Positions 27,874 through 36,830 of a stretch of DNA of 64,000 nt are shown in pieces. Source of the stretch: Sinorhizobium americanum (GTDB lineage Bacteria; Pseudomonadota; Alphaproteobacteria; Rhizobiales; Rhizobiaceae); contig NZ_LNQC01000044.1 in the NCBI RefSeq assembly GCF_001651855.1, positions 124,001 to 188,000 of the forward strand, in the 5' to 3' direction. Under the pieces are notes generated by a model. The model saw only the letters and a list, made by a program, of their open reading frames with translations, made no database searches and was not told the DNA's origin. Both the position numbers and the translations under genes were made by a program. Position 1 is the stretch's first letter. Every line of letters begins with the position of its first letter.

Positions 27874-29091
27874 TCAGAGCGCCTGGAGCAGGTCCGGCGT
27901 CGCCCAACCGTCGGCCGGCCGGCCGAGTTTCAACTGCTCCTTCTGCAACGCCGTGCGCGTGCCCGAGCCGAGAATGCCGTCGATCTTGCCGACGTCGTGG
28001 CCGAGCGCCTGAAGCTTCGTCTGCAGGGCCCTCATCTCGGCATCGCCAAGGCCGGGCTCGGGATTGCCGGCCTGGTATGGCGGGGCGCCGGCGAGGCGGG
28101 TGGCGAAATAGGCGGCCGACGTCGTATAGATGAACGACTGGTTCCATTCGAGATAGATCTTGAAGTTCGGGTAGGTCAGGAAGGCTACGCCCTTTCGCCC
28201 CTGGGGCAGCACGAGCGAGGCCTCAAGCGACCCATGCGAGGTATTGCCGTCGCGCGGAGTGACGCCAAGAGCGAACCAGTCGCCCGCCGTCATGCCCGCC
28301 TGGAGGCCCGTCTTTTCCCAGGGCAGTTCATCCGGCACGCTGACTTCCTGGATCCGGGGCTGCCCTGCGGTGAAGCCGAGGCTCTGGATGAACTTCGCCG
28401 CCGTGAGGATCGCGTCAGGGGAGCTCTTCTTCAGATTGACATGGCCGTCGCCATCGCCATCGACGCCATAGGCGATGATGTCCTCCGGCAGCATCTGCAC
28501 CTGGCCGATCTCGCCGGCCCAGGCGCCCGTGGTCGCGGCCGGGTCGAGGTCGCCGTGCTGGACCATTTCGATCGCGGCAAGGAGCTGCGGCCGGAACATT
28601 TCCGGCCGGCGGCAGTCATGCGCCAGCGTCACCAGCGCATTGCGCGTGTTGAAATCGCCCTGAACGGCGCCGAAGTCGGTTTCCATCGCCCAGAACGCGG
28701 TGATCACCGGCGCCGGCACGCCGAACTCGCTCTCGGCGCGCGCGAAGACGTCGGCATATTCCTTCATCTTCTGGGCGCCAATGTCGAGCCGCGCCTTGCT
28801 GACGGTGCGCTTTGAAAACTCGGTGAAGGTCTGCTTGAAGACGCCCTGGGCGCGGTCGCGGCTCAACACCTTCTCGTCAATTGCCGCCCCGGCGAGCGCC
28901 CGGTCCGCGGCATCGGCGGGAATGCCCTTGGCAAGCGCCTCGGCCTTGACGCCCTCCAGAAAGGCAGCGAGATCGCCGCCGCAGGCAACCGGGGTCTGCG
29001 GTTGGGGCTGCGACTGAGCCAGTGCCGACGTGCTGGAGAGGGCAAGCAGGCCAAGGGTGAGGAGCACGTAGCGGGCCTTGCCAATCATCAT
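27874..29091 (-). CDS. Lytic murein transglycosylase, MltB family, with peptidoglycan-binding domain
   Basis: 405 residues, start behind AAAGGAATT. Signal peptide 1-26 (ending SALAQ), then the SLT_2/MltB catalytic domain (about 40-330) with the catalytic glutamate in 'ITAFWAMETDFGAVQGDF' and 'WAGEIGQVQMLPEDIIAYG', then a C-terminal PG_binding_1 repeat (about 345-403, 'LQTKLQALGHDVGKIDGILG'). No lipobox, so periplasmic and soluble. It cleaves peptidoglycan glycan strands, leaving 1,6-anhydroMurNAc ends. Confidence 0.92.
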   Translation of the reverse strand: MMIGKARYVLLTLGLLALSSTSALAQSQPQPQTPVACGGDLAAFLEGVKAEALAKGIPADAADRALAGAAIDEKVLSRDRAQGVFKQTFTEFSKRTVSKARLDIGAQKMKEYADVFARAESEFGVPAPVITAFWAMETDFGAVQGDFNTRNALVTLAHDCRRPEMFRPQLLAAIEMVQHGDLDPAATTGAWAGEIGQVQMLPEDIIAYGVDGDGDGHVNLKKSSPDAILTAAKFIQSLGFTAGQPRIQEVSVPDELPWEKTGLQAGMTAGDWFALGVTPRDGNTSHGSLEASLVLPQGRKGVAFLTYPNFKIYLEWNQSFIYTTSAAYFATRLAGAPPYQAGNPEPGLGDAEMRALQTKLQALGHDVGKIDGILGSGTRTALQKEQLKLGRPADGWATPDLLQAL

Positions 29092-29232
29092 AATTCCTTT
29101 CGAGGACCCGTATGGCCTGGCGCGGCCGTCGGGCTTGCGATTTGCGCAGATCAATGTGCCGGTGCTTTCTCAGAGCATTATGACCGAATGAAGAAATCGG
29201 TGCGCCACTGCGTCGATGTGCGGCATTCCCGC

Positions 29233-30012
29233 CTATTGCGAAACTGCCGCCACCCATTTCTTCCAGTTCTTGGCGGAGCCTGCGAAGGCGTTGATGTCCG
29301 TATGGCCTTCGATTCCCGGAATGACTCCGGTGCTGGTGTATTGCCAGAAGGCCCAGCGCCGGTCGACGTAAATGTCCTTGGGATGCTTGGCGACGGAACG
29401 CACCCAGAAGTGATAGTCGTTGAAGGCGCCGACGAGATTGTCACGATGAAAATCGACGGAGGTGTAGATGATCGGCCGCTTGCCGTAATGCGCTTCCAGC
29501 CGATCCATGAACCGCTTCATCTCGAAGCGCACGGTCTCCGGCGACGGGCGGTAACGGCAGGTCTTCGATTCGCCGTTCCACTCGACATCGAGAACAGGCG
29601 GCAAATGGACCGCGCTCTTCGGCACGTTGGCGATGAACCAGTCGGCCTGTGCGTCCGCGCTCGAGCAGAAATAGTAGAAATGGTAGGGGGCGTATGCGAG
29701 CCCAGCGGCGCGGGCCCGCGGCCAATATTCCTGGAAGCGCGAATCGACCCGGTCCTTGCCCTCGGTTGCCTTGATGAAGGCGAAGGAAACGCCGGAATTC
29801 TTGACCTTCATCCAGTCGATGTCGCCGTTCCATTTGGAAACGTCGACACCGTGGACGCTGTGGTGATGCGGCGTGCGATCGCCGAAGTCCTGCGGATCGG
29901 TGTCCTGGAAGCGCCGCGGTATGGAAGCCGTGCGCACGAGGTCGTAGTCGGTGGACGTGCAGGCGGATAGAATAGTGGCGATGGGCAGCAAAGCCAGGAG
30001 AAGCCGGCGCAT
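29233..30012 (-). CDS. GH25 lysozyme-like lipoprotein
   Basis: 259 residues. A lipoprotein signal with lipobox ILSAC gives acylation at about Cys18. The GH25 (Chalaropsis-type) muramidase domain spans about 50-250: 'VHGVDVSKWNGDIDW' carries one catalytic Asp and 'PVLDVEWNGES' the DxE pair. It would cleave peptidoglycan from the outer-membrane or inner-membrane face of the periplasm. The longer in-frame start at 30051 would bury the signal and was rejected. A structured leader lies 50-100 nt upstream. Confidence 0.9.
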   Translation of the reverse strand: MRRLLLALLPIATILSACTSTDYDLVRTASIPRRFQDTDPQDFGDRTPHHHSVHGVDVSKWNGDIDWMKVKNSGVSFAFIKATEGKDRVDSRFQEYWPRARAAGLAYAPYHFYYFCSSADAQADWFIANVPKSAVHLPPVLDVEWNGESKTCRYRPSPETVRFEMKRFMDRLEAHYGKRPIIYTSVDFHRDNLVGAFNDYHFWVRSVAKHPKDIYVDRRWAFWQYTSTGVIPGIEGHTDINAFAGSAKNWKKWVAAVSQ

Positions 30013-30063
30013 GAGGGTTCCGTTTGGAGACGAACGACGATCCTGCCTCACGCGATGGTTTCC

Positions 30064-30113
30064 ATGATGGTGATGTCCCCCAGGGAGGCGTTACCTCCTT
30101 TTCACCATATCAT
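30064..30113 (-). other. Nested stem-loop in the leader of the GH25 gene
   Basis: On the minus strand ATGATATGGTGA pairs with TCACCATCAT (two-nt bulge) around an inner hairpin GGAGG-TAACG-CCTCC. The inner 5' arm is part of AAAAGGAGGTAA, a near-perfect anti-Shine-Dalgarno complement, yet no start codon follows at a usable distance. The lysozyme ATG lies about 50 nt further on. It does not match any riboswitch class I know; it could be a regulatory leader, a remnant, or chance. Confidence 0.45.
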
Positions 30114-30196
30114 CGTAAAAATTGAGTTAGCTCAAGCGCCAATTGCATTGGGCTGTATGGCTTTGCGCCTAAGCGCTGGCATTCAGCGCCTGCAGG

Positions 30197-30874
30197 TTAC
30201 GCCAGCCGCTCCGTGGCCGGACGGCGGTAGACGGCGATCCATGCATAGCCCCTGCCGATCGACTTGAGCTCGAGTGCGGCGCCGTCACGGTCGGCTCTGG
30301 CGCGCATGACGTCGAACAGCGATTCGCGTGGCGTGACATGAAAGCGCTTCAGCCATCCCTGAAGGAGCCGGCGGAAGCCGCCCGGCCATCCCTCCTGCTG
30401 GCCAAAATCGGCGACATGCAGCGAGCCTCCCGGGTTGAGGGCGCCGATCGCCGCGTCGACCGCCTTCTGCCAGTCGGGAATCATCGACAGCGCATAGGAA
30501 ATGACGATTCGGTCGAAGCCCGTCTCACCGAAAGAGGCGGCAGTGAAGTTTGTGGCATCGGCAACGCGCAGGTTCGCATCGGGTCGTCCGTGGCGCCGAA
30601 GCTTCGCCTTGGCGGTTGCGAGCATCTCGGCGGAGATGTCGAGGCCGAAAAGGCGTGCCCTTGGATACAGATCGCCGATCATCGCCAGGTTGCGTCCGGT
30701 GCCGCAGCCGATCTCGAGCACCGAACCGCCGGGCGGGGCGTCCAGTTCGCGGATCAGTGTGTCGCGGCCGAAGAGATAGTATTTTCTGGTAAAATCATAG
30801 ATATATCGCTGGTAGCGGTACATCCGGTCCATGAGCCGGGCATGGCTGTCTCCAACGGACGGCGCGGCGCTCAT
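30197..30874 (-). CDS. btaB: BtaB, SAM-dependent N-methyltransferase of betaine-lipid synthesis
   Basis: 225 residues. Class I methyltransferase motif 'VLEIGCGTGRNLAMIGDLYP' followed by 'LFGLDISAEMLATAKAKL'. In Sinorhizobium meliloti and Rhodobacter, BtaB methylates diacylglyceryl-homoserine three times to give DGTS, a phosphorus-free membrane lipid. The ATG overlaps the btaA stop (ATGA), so the two are translationally coupled. The frame extends upstream inside btaA but those residues are out of family. Confidence 0.93.
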   Translation of the reverse strand: MSAAPSVGDSHARLMDRMYRYQRYIYDFTRKYYLFGRDTLIRELDAPPGGSVLEIGCGTGRNLAMIGDLYPRARLFGLDISAEMLATAKAKLRRHGRPDANLRVADATNFTAASFGETGFDRIVISYALSMIPDWQKAVDAAIGALNPGGSLHVADFGQQEGWPGGFRRLLQGWLKRFHVTPRESLFDVMRARADRDGAALELKSIGRGYAWIAVYRRPATERLA

Positions 30875-32118
30875 GCTTTCTTCCGGTAGATGTGGAAGCC
30901 ACCATAGATGGCCGAACGGTCTTCGGCACCGAGCTTCGACGACGTTTCCCCATCGTAGTGCCACTGGTCGAGCAGGACATCCGAGAGACGTCCCGGCAGG
31001 ATGCTGGCTTCTGCCGCGGTGCGGAAGATCACCACGGCGCCCCGCGCGGCGGTGCGGGTGATTTCGCTCCAGAGGTCGTTCAACTGGCGGTCGGCCATCC
31101 AGTCCTGCGCATCAAGGAGCACGTAGCGGTCGACGGAAGAGGCCGGCTTGCGGCCGAGCAAATCGGTGAAGCTCTCGTGATGGACCGTGACCCGGTCCGT
31201 GTGGTTGCGGATAGATTCGTAATTGGATGTCTGCAGATAAGGCGGCAACTCGCCCTCGTGCGGAAGCGGATAGCGCCGGCCGAAAGCCTGCCAGGCGAAG
31301 TAGTTCTCGCGCAGCGGAAAGTGGCACGTCAACTTTTCGAGGCGATGGCGCAGCACTTGGGCCAGCGATTTCTCCTGGCTGAGGCTGGCGAGTTCGTCGA
31401 ACTGCTGCGGCGGGATGCCGAGGCCGAAAAGCGAACTCTTGCGGCCGGTGATCCAGCGGATGACGGGCCGGTCAAAGAGCGGCGCCAGCTTGTCGTCGAA
31501 GAACTGCCGCTGCTCGCGCATGGAGCGCGCCTCGACGAAATCCGCGGGATTGACGCCATGAAGCCGCGCTAGAAGGTGGCTGGCGGCGATGAAGCGGCCG
31601 AGCAGACCGGTGCGATAGATATTGCGGCCGAAGACGCCGATGCGGCGGCCCGTCATGTCGCGGCCGTTCCAGTAGGCGCGCGTAGCTTCATCGAGCTTTG
31701 GCGCGATGAAGAGATCGAAGGCCTGGATGTTAGAACGCGTGCCGGCACTGCCCAGGAACCGTACGACATCCTTGTGACTCGGCAGGTGACGGAGGGCGGC
31801 GAGCTTCAGGCGGTTCAAGGCGATATGGTGGGGATTGAGGTCGACGACGTCGATGCGCGCCGGGCCAGCGGACAGATAGGTCAGCATGTTGCAGCCGCCC
31901 GAGCCGATGGTCACGATATGGTGGCCAGGCTCGATCTGCATTGCCTCCATGTCGACGATCGGATCTTCCCAGATCTGGGGGTAGACGAGGCCGGAGAAGA
32001 GCAGCCCGAACAGGCGCTCCGACAGTCCGGCGAAGGAAAGGGCACTGTGCTGGAGAAGCGCGCTCTTCAGCTTGGCATTTTTTCCGCCAAAGCCGGCATC
32101 GTGGGCGAGTTCAGTCAT
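30871..32118 (-). CDS. btaA: BtaA, SAM:diacylglycerol 3-amino-3-carboxypropyl transferase
   Basis: 415 residues, start MTELAHDAGFGG behind GGCAGG. The family landmark 'LVYPQIWEDP' and the SAM-binding part 'HIVTIGSGGCNMLTYLSAGP' and 'DVVDLNPHHIALNRLKL' are present. It transfers the 3-amino-3-carboxypropyl group of SAM to diacylglycerol, the first step of DGTS synthesis. The neighbour order btaA-btaB is that of S. meliloti, where the lipid is made under phosphate limitation and depends on PhoB. A Pho-box-like sequence lies about 46 nt upstream of the start. Confidence 0.94.
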   Translation of the reverse strand: MTELAHDAGFGGKNAKLKSALLQHSALSFAGLSERLFGLLFSGLVYPQIWEDPIVDMEAMQIEPGHHIVTIGSGGCNMLTYLSAGPARIDVVDLNPHHIALNRLKLAALRHLPSHKDVVRFLGSAGTRSNIQAFDLFIAPKLDEATRAYWNGRDMTGRRIGVFGRNIYRTGLLGRFIAASHLLARLHGVNPADFVEARSMREQRQFFDDKLAPLFDRPVIRWITGRKSSLFGLGIPPQQFDELASLSQEKSLAQVLRHRLEKLTCHFPLRENYFAWQAFGRRYPLPHEGELPPYLQTSNYESIRNHTDRVTVHHESFTDLLGRKPASSVDRYVLLDAQDWMADRQLNDLWSEITRTAARGAVVIFRTAAEASILPGRLSDVLLDQWHYDGETSSKLGAEDRSAIYGGFHIYRKKA

Positions 32119-32163
32119 TTGCCTGCCATCCAGTTGAAACTGAGGCGCTTCTAGAGCGACTCG

Positions 32164-32181
32164 ACTACACTTTGATGACGG
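32164..32181 (-). promoter_or_regulatory. Possible Pho box upstream of btaA
   Basis: On the minus strand CCGTCAT-CAAA-GTGTAGT has the 7-4-7 layout of a PhoB site (CTGTCAT-N4-CTGTCAT). The first half has one mismatch and the second has three, so the match alone is weak; the position before btaA, a gene known to be PhoB-dependent in S. meliloti, makes it worth recording. Confidence 0.45.
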
Positions 32182-32330
32182 GATTCCCACAGGTCGGCGG
32201 CACTTCGCCGAGTGTTCATCGAGCGAAAGAGAGGCTGGAGCGGGCGTTCTTCGACAGAGCTCCCGATCACGGCAAATCCACTTTCCCTTTTCGGGGAAAC
32301 CTGATTTGCTGTGGCCGGCAGGAGGCGGCA

Positions 32331-33695
32331 ATGAAGGGTATGTTGCGGAAAACCGGTGCCTTGTTCGTTGCGATCGCTGCGGCGTCTGCCGGCTGGTTGG
32401 CTTTCTTTCCACCGGAACTGCTCAAGGTCGGCGACGGCTATGCCGCCAAAATCGTTTGTTCCAACGTCTTCCTGGCGGGACGAGACCCGCAGGCGGTGCT
32501 CGCCGAGGACGTGCAGGCGCCCGGTCATCCGCTGCTCAAATTCGTCAGCGTGTCGGTCGATCGCGATCGGCAGGCGGTGACGGCGCGGATCTTCGGCTTC
32601 GCGGCCCCGGTTCGAGCCGTCTATCGCTCGGGACTTGGCTGCACGGTAACCGCGGACGGCACCATGCAGGCGCTGGCCGCGCCGGCGCTCGATAACGCTG
32701 CCGACGCGGCGGCCGCTCCACCCAACACGGACGCGGCCTGGCCTGAGGGAAACAAGGCGGAGATCGAGCCGGCATTCCAGAAACTGGCAGAAGATCCCGA
32801 ACTGGCCGGTCCAGGCATGCGGGCCGTCCTTGTCGTCAAGGATGGGCACCTCGTCGGCGAAGCCTATGGTCAGGGTTTCGACCGCGAGACGCCTCTGCTT
32901 GGCTGGTCGATGACGAAATCGGTCACCGCGGCACTGGTGGGCCTGCGGATCGCCGAAGGGCGCATGGACCCGGAAAAAGCCAACCTTCTGCCGGAATGGA
33001 GCGGCGATGAACGAGCGCGGATCAAGCTTGCCGATCTCCTGGCGATGCAGAGTGGGGTTGCCTTCAACGAGGATTACGGCGACGTCACCGATGTCACGCG
33101 GATGCTCTTCCTCGAAAGCGATATGGCCGGGTTCGCCGCATCAAAGCCACTCGAAGCGGCACCGGGTGCTCGGTTCAACTATTCGACGGGAACGACGAAC
33201 CTCCTGTCGCGCCTGTGGATGCGGACTTTCGACAGCCCGGCTCAGGCGCTCGCCTATCCCCGGCAGTCGCTTTTCGCCCCGCTTGGGATGACCAGTGCCG
33301 TCATGGAGACAGATGCGCAGGGCACTTTCGTCGGCTCCTCATACATGTACGCCACGGCGCAGGATTGGGCGCGGTTTGCTCAGTTTCTGCTGGACGATGG
33401 CCGTTGGCAGGGCAGGGCGCTGCTGCCCGAGGATTTTGTGAAATTCATGCGAAGCTCGACTGCCGCATCCGGCGGCGACTACGGCGCCGGCCAGGTCTGG
33501 CTCATCGAGAACGGCACGCGCGCCGGAGCGGGTAATTTCCCGCCCGACACGTTCTGGATGCTCGGGCATGACGGGCAGTCGATCATGCTCGTTCCGTCGC
33601 TCCGACTTGCAGTCGTTCGGCTTGGCCTCACGCCCGGAGGCGGCGGCTATGATGTGCGGAAGCTGCAAGCCGCGGCGATTGCCGCGCTCGATTGA
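32331..33695 (+). CDS. Serine hydrolase of the beta-lactamase/6-aminohexanoate-dimer hydrolase family
   Basis: 454 residues. A hydrophobic N-terminal helix (about 7-27) acts as signal anchor, so the enzyme is periplasmic. The class C/DD-peptidase fold carries S193-x-x-K196 in 'GWSMTKSV', a Tyr-based motif in 'NYSTGTTN', and a late HDG in 'GHDGQSIM'. Start behind GGAGGCGGCA; the frame extends upstream into the btaA leader but is not coding there. It is divergent from btaA. Substrate unknown: esters, amides or D-amino acid peptides are all possible. Confidence 0.87.
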   Translation: MKGMLRKTGALFVAIAAASAGWLAFFPPELLKVGDGYAAKIVCSNVFLAGRDPQAVLAEDVQAPGHPLLKFVSVSVDRDRQAVTARIFGFAAPVRAVYRSGLGCTVTADGTMQALAAPALDNAADAAAAPPNTDAAWPEGNKAEIEPAFQKLAEDPELAGPGMRAVLVVKDGHLVGEAYGQGFDRETPLLGWSMTKSVTAALVGLRIAEGRMDPEKANLLPEWSGDERARIKLADLLAMQSGVAFNEDYGDVTDVTRMLFLESDMAGFAASKPLEAAPGARFNYSTGTTNLLSRLWMRTFDSPAQALAYPRQSLFAPLGMTSAVMETDAQGTFVGSSYMYATAQDWARFAQFLLDDGRWQGRALLPEDFVKFMRSSTAASGGDYGAGQVWLIENGTRAGAGNFPPDTFWMLGHDGQSIMLVPSLRLAVVRLGLTPGGGGYDVRKLQAAAIAALD

Positions 33696-33742
33696 GCGTG
33701 GCCATCAGCAATGTTGTAGGCTGGAGGGACGGAAGCGACCCG

Positions 33743-34762
33743 TTACTGCATGTCCAGCATGTCGAGCATGCCCTTGCGCTTGGCGTGGTAGTAATAGCCG
33801 CTCGCGTAGAGCTTAACTGCGCCGTCGTGCTGGTTGTCGGCGACCATCCAGGCACCACGCAAATACCTGGTCGCATATTTGAGGTTGGTTTCCGCGTCGA
33901 AGAGGCCCTCAGGCGGTCCCTCATAGCCGAGGCCCCGAGCGGTGTTGTACCTGATCTGCATCAGCCCGTAATTGCCCCTGCTGTAGGCGTGCGGATTGTA
34001 GTTGCTCTCGCGCTTGACGACACGATGCACGAGTTCCAGGGGCAGGCCGTTGAGCTCGGCGTAATGTTTGATCAACCGGTCGAGTTCGGGCTTGGAACTG
34101 GTCGGGGCTTTCGTCAGCTTCAGCGAATCGGGGATGACGCTCGCGACCGCGCCGACCGCCGAGCCGATGACGCCGGTCTTGGGCCGCTCCGTCGGAACGA
34201 TCATGCGCTTGGCCACCAGAGTTTCAAGGCCGACGGGCTCGCCGGTGTCGAAATCCGACTCCCATGAGGCGGCAACCGTAAGGGAGGATATCGCCGGCGC
34301 TTCGGCGCTCTTTTCGGCGGCGGTCGTAGCCGCGGCAGCCGGGATAGTGGCCGATGCGGGCGTTGCCATCGCCGCGTCGAAGGCCTGGCCCGGTTTGGAG
34401 GTGGGCACCGCAACCGTCTGCGGGGCCGCGAAGGCAAGCGTCGCGTCCGTCGCCGGCGTCATGCTGGGCTGAGCGGCAGCAGCGATTGCGCTCTGCGGAG
34501 CTGTTGCCGCGTCCGCCGGCGCGGTGGCGGCTGACGCCGTCTGCGTCAGCGCGGCGGAGGTGCTCGACGCCACGCCGATTGGCGCCGGCAGAGCGTAAGC
34601 CGTCATTTCCGTTCCAGGCTTCGCTATGGGGGTCACCGTTTGCACGGCCGTCAGTTCTTCGAGGGAGGTGTGCTCGACCGTGGAGCATCCCGAAGCGATT
34701 GCCGATGTTAGCGCGATGGCGGTAAATGCCTGTTTCGGAAGGGAAATGCGGATCTTCGCCAT
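33743..34762 (-). CDS. Lytic transglycosylase lipoprotein (SLT domain)
   Basis: 339 residues. N-terminal lipobox in 'SAIASGCSTVE' predicts a lipoprotein. A long Ala/Thr/Pro-rich linker (about 40-170) follows, then an SLT domain (about 225-339) with the catalytic glutamate in 'VVKRESNYNPHAYSRGNYGLMQI'. The low-complexity linker would let the domain reach across the periplasm. It is preceded on the same strand by the LysE-type gene with a 115-nt gap. Confidence 0.9.
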   Translation of the reverse strand: MAKIRISLPKQAFTAIALTSAIASGCSTVEHTSLEELTAVQTVTPIAKPGTEMTAYALPAPIGVASSTSAALTQTASAATAPADAATAPQSAIAAAAQPSMTPATDATLAFAAPQTVAVPTSKPGQAFDAAMATPASATIPAAAATTAAEKSAEAPAISSLTVAASWESDFDTGEPVGLETLVAKRMIVPTERPKTGVIGSAVGAVASVIPDSLKLTKAPTSSKPELDRLIKHYAELNGLPLELVHRVVKRESNYNPHAYSRGNYGLMQIRYNTARGLGYEGPPEGLFDAETNLKYATRYLRGAWMVADNQHDGAVKLYASGYYYHAKRKGMLDMLDMQ

Positions 34763-34878
34763 GCGGTCGCTTTCGTGCTACTGGGCCCCGTAGCCCCCTG
34801 CAAATCAGCAGCTGCCAACCGCTGCGCTTGAATCTTCCTTAACCTATGCCGCCGGTTGCGGCAAGCGCGGGGCAAACA

Positions 34879-35514
34879 TCACGCCGTCGCACGCTTCAGG
34901 CCGAGCGAAAGGAGCCCTGCGCCGATGAGCAGAGAGCCGCCGGTGCGGTTCACGACGCGACGGACGCTTGGCTTGCGAATCGCGCCTCCCGCGACGGAGG
35001 CAAGCACTGCATAGAGCATCGCGTTTACGGCCGCGAGGGCGAGGAATGTCGCCTCGAAGACTGCCATCTGCGCAAGAAGGGGCCGCGACAGGTCTAGGAA
35101 CTGCGGCAGGAAGGCGACAAAGAAGATGATGCTTTTCGGATTGAGCGCGGTCACCGCATAGGCGTGGAGGAATATCCGCAGCGGTCGCTGCGCGGCAGGC
35201 GCTTCACTGTCATCCGCGCCGCTGACGCCCACGGGCGCCTTCCAGAGCTTGATGCCGAGCCAGACGAGATAGGCGGCGCCGACCCATTTGAGGATTGTGA
35301 AAATCGTTGCCGAGGCGGCGAGCAGCGCGCCCAGTCCAAGCATGGAGGCGGTCATCGCCGTGAAATCGCCCAGCGCCACGCCGGCGACGGTTGCGCCCGC
35401 CGCCTTGCGTCCGTGACTGATCGCATAGGAGATGACGAGCAGGATAGTCGGGCCGGGAATGGCGAGCAACACGGCCGAGGCGGCGACGAAGGCAAGCCAG
35501 TGTTCGAAAGACAT
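34879..35514 (-). CDS. LysE/RhtB-family amino acid exporter
   Basis: 211 residues with six hydrophobic segments. The family signature 'AIPGPTILLVISYAISHGRKAA' is near the N-terminus and 'ALNPKSIIFFVAFLPQFLD' in the middle. It exports amino acids or homoserine-lactone-like compounds; the substrate is unknown. The start MSFEHWLAFVAAS was chosen over the in-frame 35565 start, which would lie in the stem-loop. Its ribosome site GGAG is buried in that stem-loop. Confidence 0.9.
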   Translation of the reverse strand: MSFEHWLAFVAASAVLLAIPGPTILLVISYAISHGRKAAGATVAGVALGDFTAMTASMLGLGALLAASATIFTILKWVGAAYLVWLGIKLWKAPVGVSGADDSEAPAAQRPLRIFLHAYAVTALNPKSIIFFVAFLPQFLDLSRPLLAQMAVFEATFLALAAVNAMLYAVLASVAGGAIRKPSVRRVVNRTGGSLLIGAGLLSLGLKRATA

Positions 35515-35520
35515 GAAAGA

Positions 35521-35578
35521 GCTCCGCGTTTGAAGGCGTCCAGCCGAGAATTCGGAGGGAGCCATTCAAACGCGGAGC
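35521..35578 (-). promoter_or_regulatory. Stem-loop hiding the ribosome site of the LysE-type gene
   Basis: Perfect 14-bp inverted repeat GCTCCGCGTTTGAA / TTCAAACGCGGAGC around 30 nt. The 3' arm on the minus strand contains the GGAG that lies 7 nt before the ATG, so folding would block translation. It also lies 38 nt after the end of the pfp gene and might in part serve as a 3' end for it, but has no T-run. Confidence 0.6.
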
Positions 35579-35615
35579 CGTCAACTGCTCTTTAGCTTCC
35601 GGAAGTAGGTTCAGG

Positions 35616-36830
35616 TCAATCCGCAGCCTGCCACTTCTGCCCGATCGCGCCCATAACGTCGCCGAACCACTTGGCGGATGTGTCGAAATGCTTGCCGCCC
35701 TTGATGCGGGGGAACTCGATGGTTCGAAGCCTGCCGCCCTGGTCCTCGTCGTGGCCAGTGACACCGGAGACCTTGTTGAGCGCGCTTTCCACCGCAAGAT
35801 CCACCATGCTCTGGATCAGCCGCAGGTCGTCGCCGTTCGCCGGTGCGGAGCGGGCGTAGTAGCCGGACTTCTGCACCATCGAGCGCTCGGCGCCGAGCAG
35901 GGCGGCGAACTGCTTCGAGAACCAGTTGCCGACATTGATCGTATCGATCTTCACGTGACCGAAAGCATCGCGCTTGATCGTTTCGCCGGCGGCTTCGCGC
36001 TCGGTGACGATCGCGTCGAGGCAGGCGCCTTCGCTCACGAACAGGGTGACATAGCCGTTCCGGTCCATGGTCTGGCGCAGGCGTTCGGCTTCGGCTTCGA
36101 GGTCGAACTTCACTTCCGGCAGATAGAGGCCGTCGATGTTCTTCAATTGCTCGTTCATCATGAAGCCATCGACATAGTCCTTGCCGGCGGCCAACTGAAT
36201 GTAAGCGCGCGCTGTCGCTGCCGTCAGCCAGCCGCAGTGGCGGCCCATCACCTCGTGGACCACGAGCGTGCGCGGCGCAGCGCTCTGCTCGTTGCTGACG
36301 TTGTCGAAGAAGCGTGCGCCGTATTCGGCGGCCGTCCAGGCGCCCAGCGTCTGGCGGATCGGCACCACATCGTTGTCGACGGTCTTCGGCAGGCCGACGA
36401 CGGTCAGGTCATAGCCATTGGCGCCGAGATAGGCGGCCAGGTCGGCGGCGGTCGTGTTGGTGTCGTCGCCGCCGATCGTGTGCAGAATGCTGATTCCATC
36501 CGAAGCCAATCTTTCGGCCGCGACGCGAAGCGGGTTTTCGCCTTCCTTCACCAGGCCACGCTTGACGCAATCGGCTGAGTTGGTGAGCTTCACGCGGCTG
36601 TTGCCGATCGGCGATCCGCCATGGCGGTGAAGAATATGCGCCCGCCCGCGCATTTCCTTGGTGATCTCGATGCGGTCGGCGAGAAGCAGGCCCTGATAGC
36701 CTGAGCGGTAGGCCACGAGTTCGTAGTCCGGGGCGATATCCGTATAGCGTTCGATGAGCCCGCCGACAGCGGATGAAAGACAGGGTGCGAGCCCTCCCGC
36801 CGTCAGCATTGCGACTTTCTTCTTGGCCAT
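35616..36830 (-). CDS. pfp: Pyrophosphate-dependent 6-phosphofructokinase
   Basis: 404 residues. The motif GGDD (120-123) in place of GGDG marks PPi rather than ATP as phosphoryl donor; 'LPKTVDNDV' (147-155) carries the substrate-site Lys and Asp, and 'HEVMGRHCGW' is the fructose-6-phosphate site. The reaction is reversible, which fits rhizobia: they lack a classical ATP-PFK glycolysis and use Entner-Doudoroff and gluconeogenesis. Transcribed on the minus strand; the LysE-type gene follows. Confidence 0.93.
   Translation of the reverse strand: MAKKKVAMLTAGGLAPCLSSAVGGLIERYTDIAPDYELVAYRSGYQGLLLADRIEITKEMRGRAHILHRHGGSPIGNSRVKLTNSADCVKRGLVKEGENPLRVAAERLASDGISILHTIGGDDTNTTAADLAAYLGANGYDLTVVGLPKTVDNDVVPIRQTLGAWTAAEYGARFFDNVSNEQSAAPRTLVVHEVMGRHCGWLTAATARAYIQLAAGKDYVDGFMMNEQLKNIDGLYLPEVKFDLEAEAERLRQTMDRNGYVTLFVSEGACLDAIVTEREAAGETIKRDAFGHVKIDTINVGNWFSKQFAALLGAERSMVQKSGYYARSAPANGDDLRLIQSMVDLAVESALNKVSGVTGHDEDQGGRLRTIEFPRIKGGKHFDTSAKWFGDVMGAIGQKWQAAD

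Noticed and set aside
35521..35578. Inverted repeat as a rho-independent terminator of pfp
   Set aside because: 30-nt loop and no T-run; overlap with the next ribosome site makes translational control more likely.
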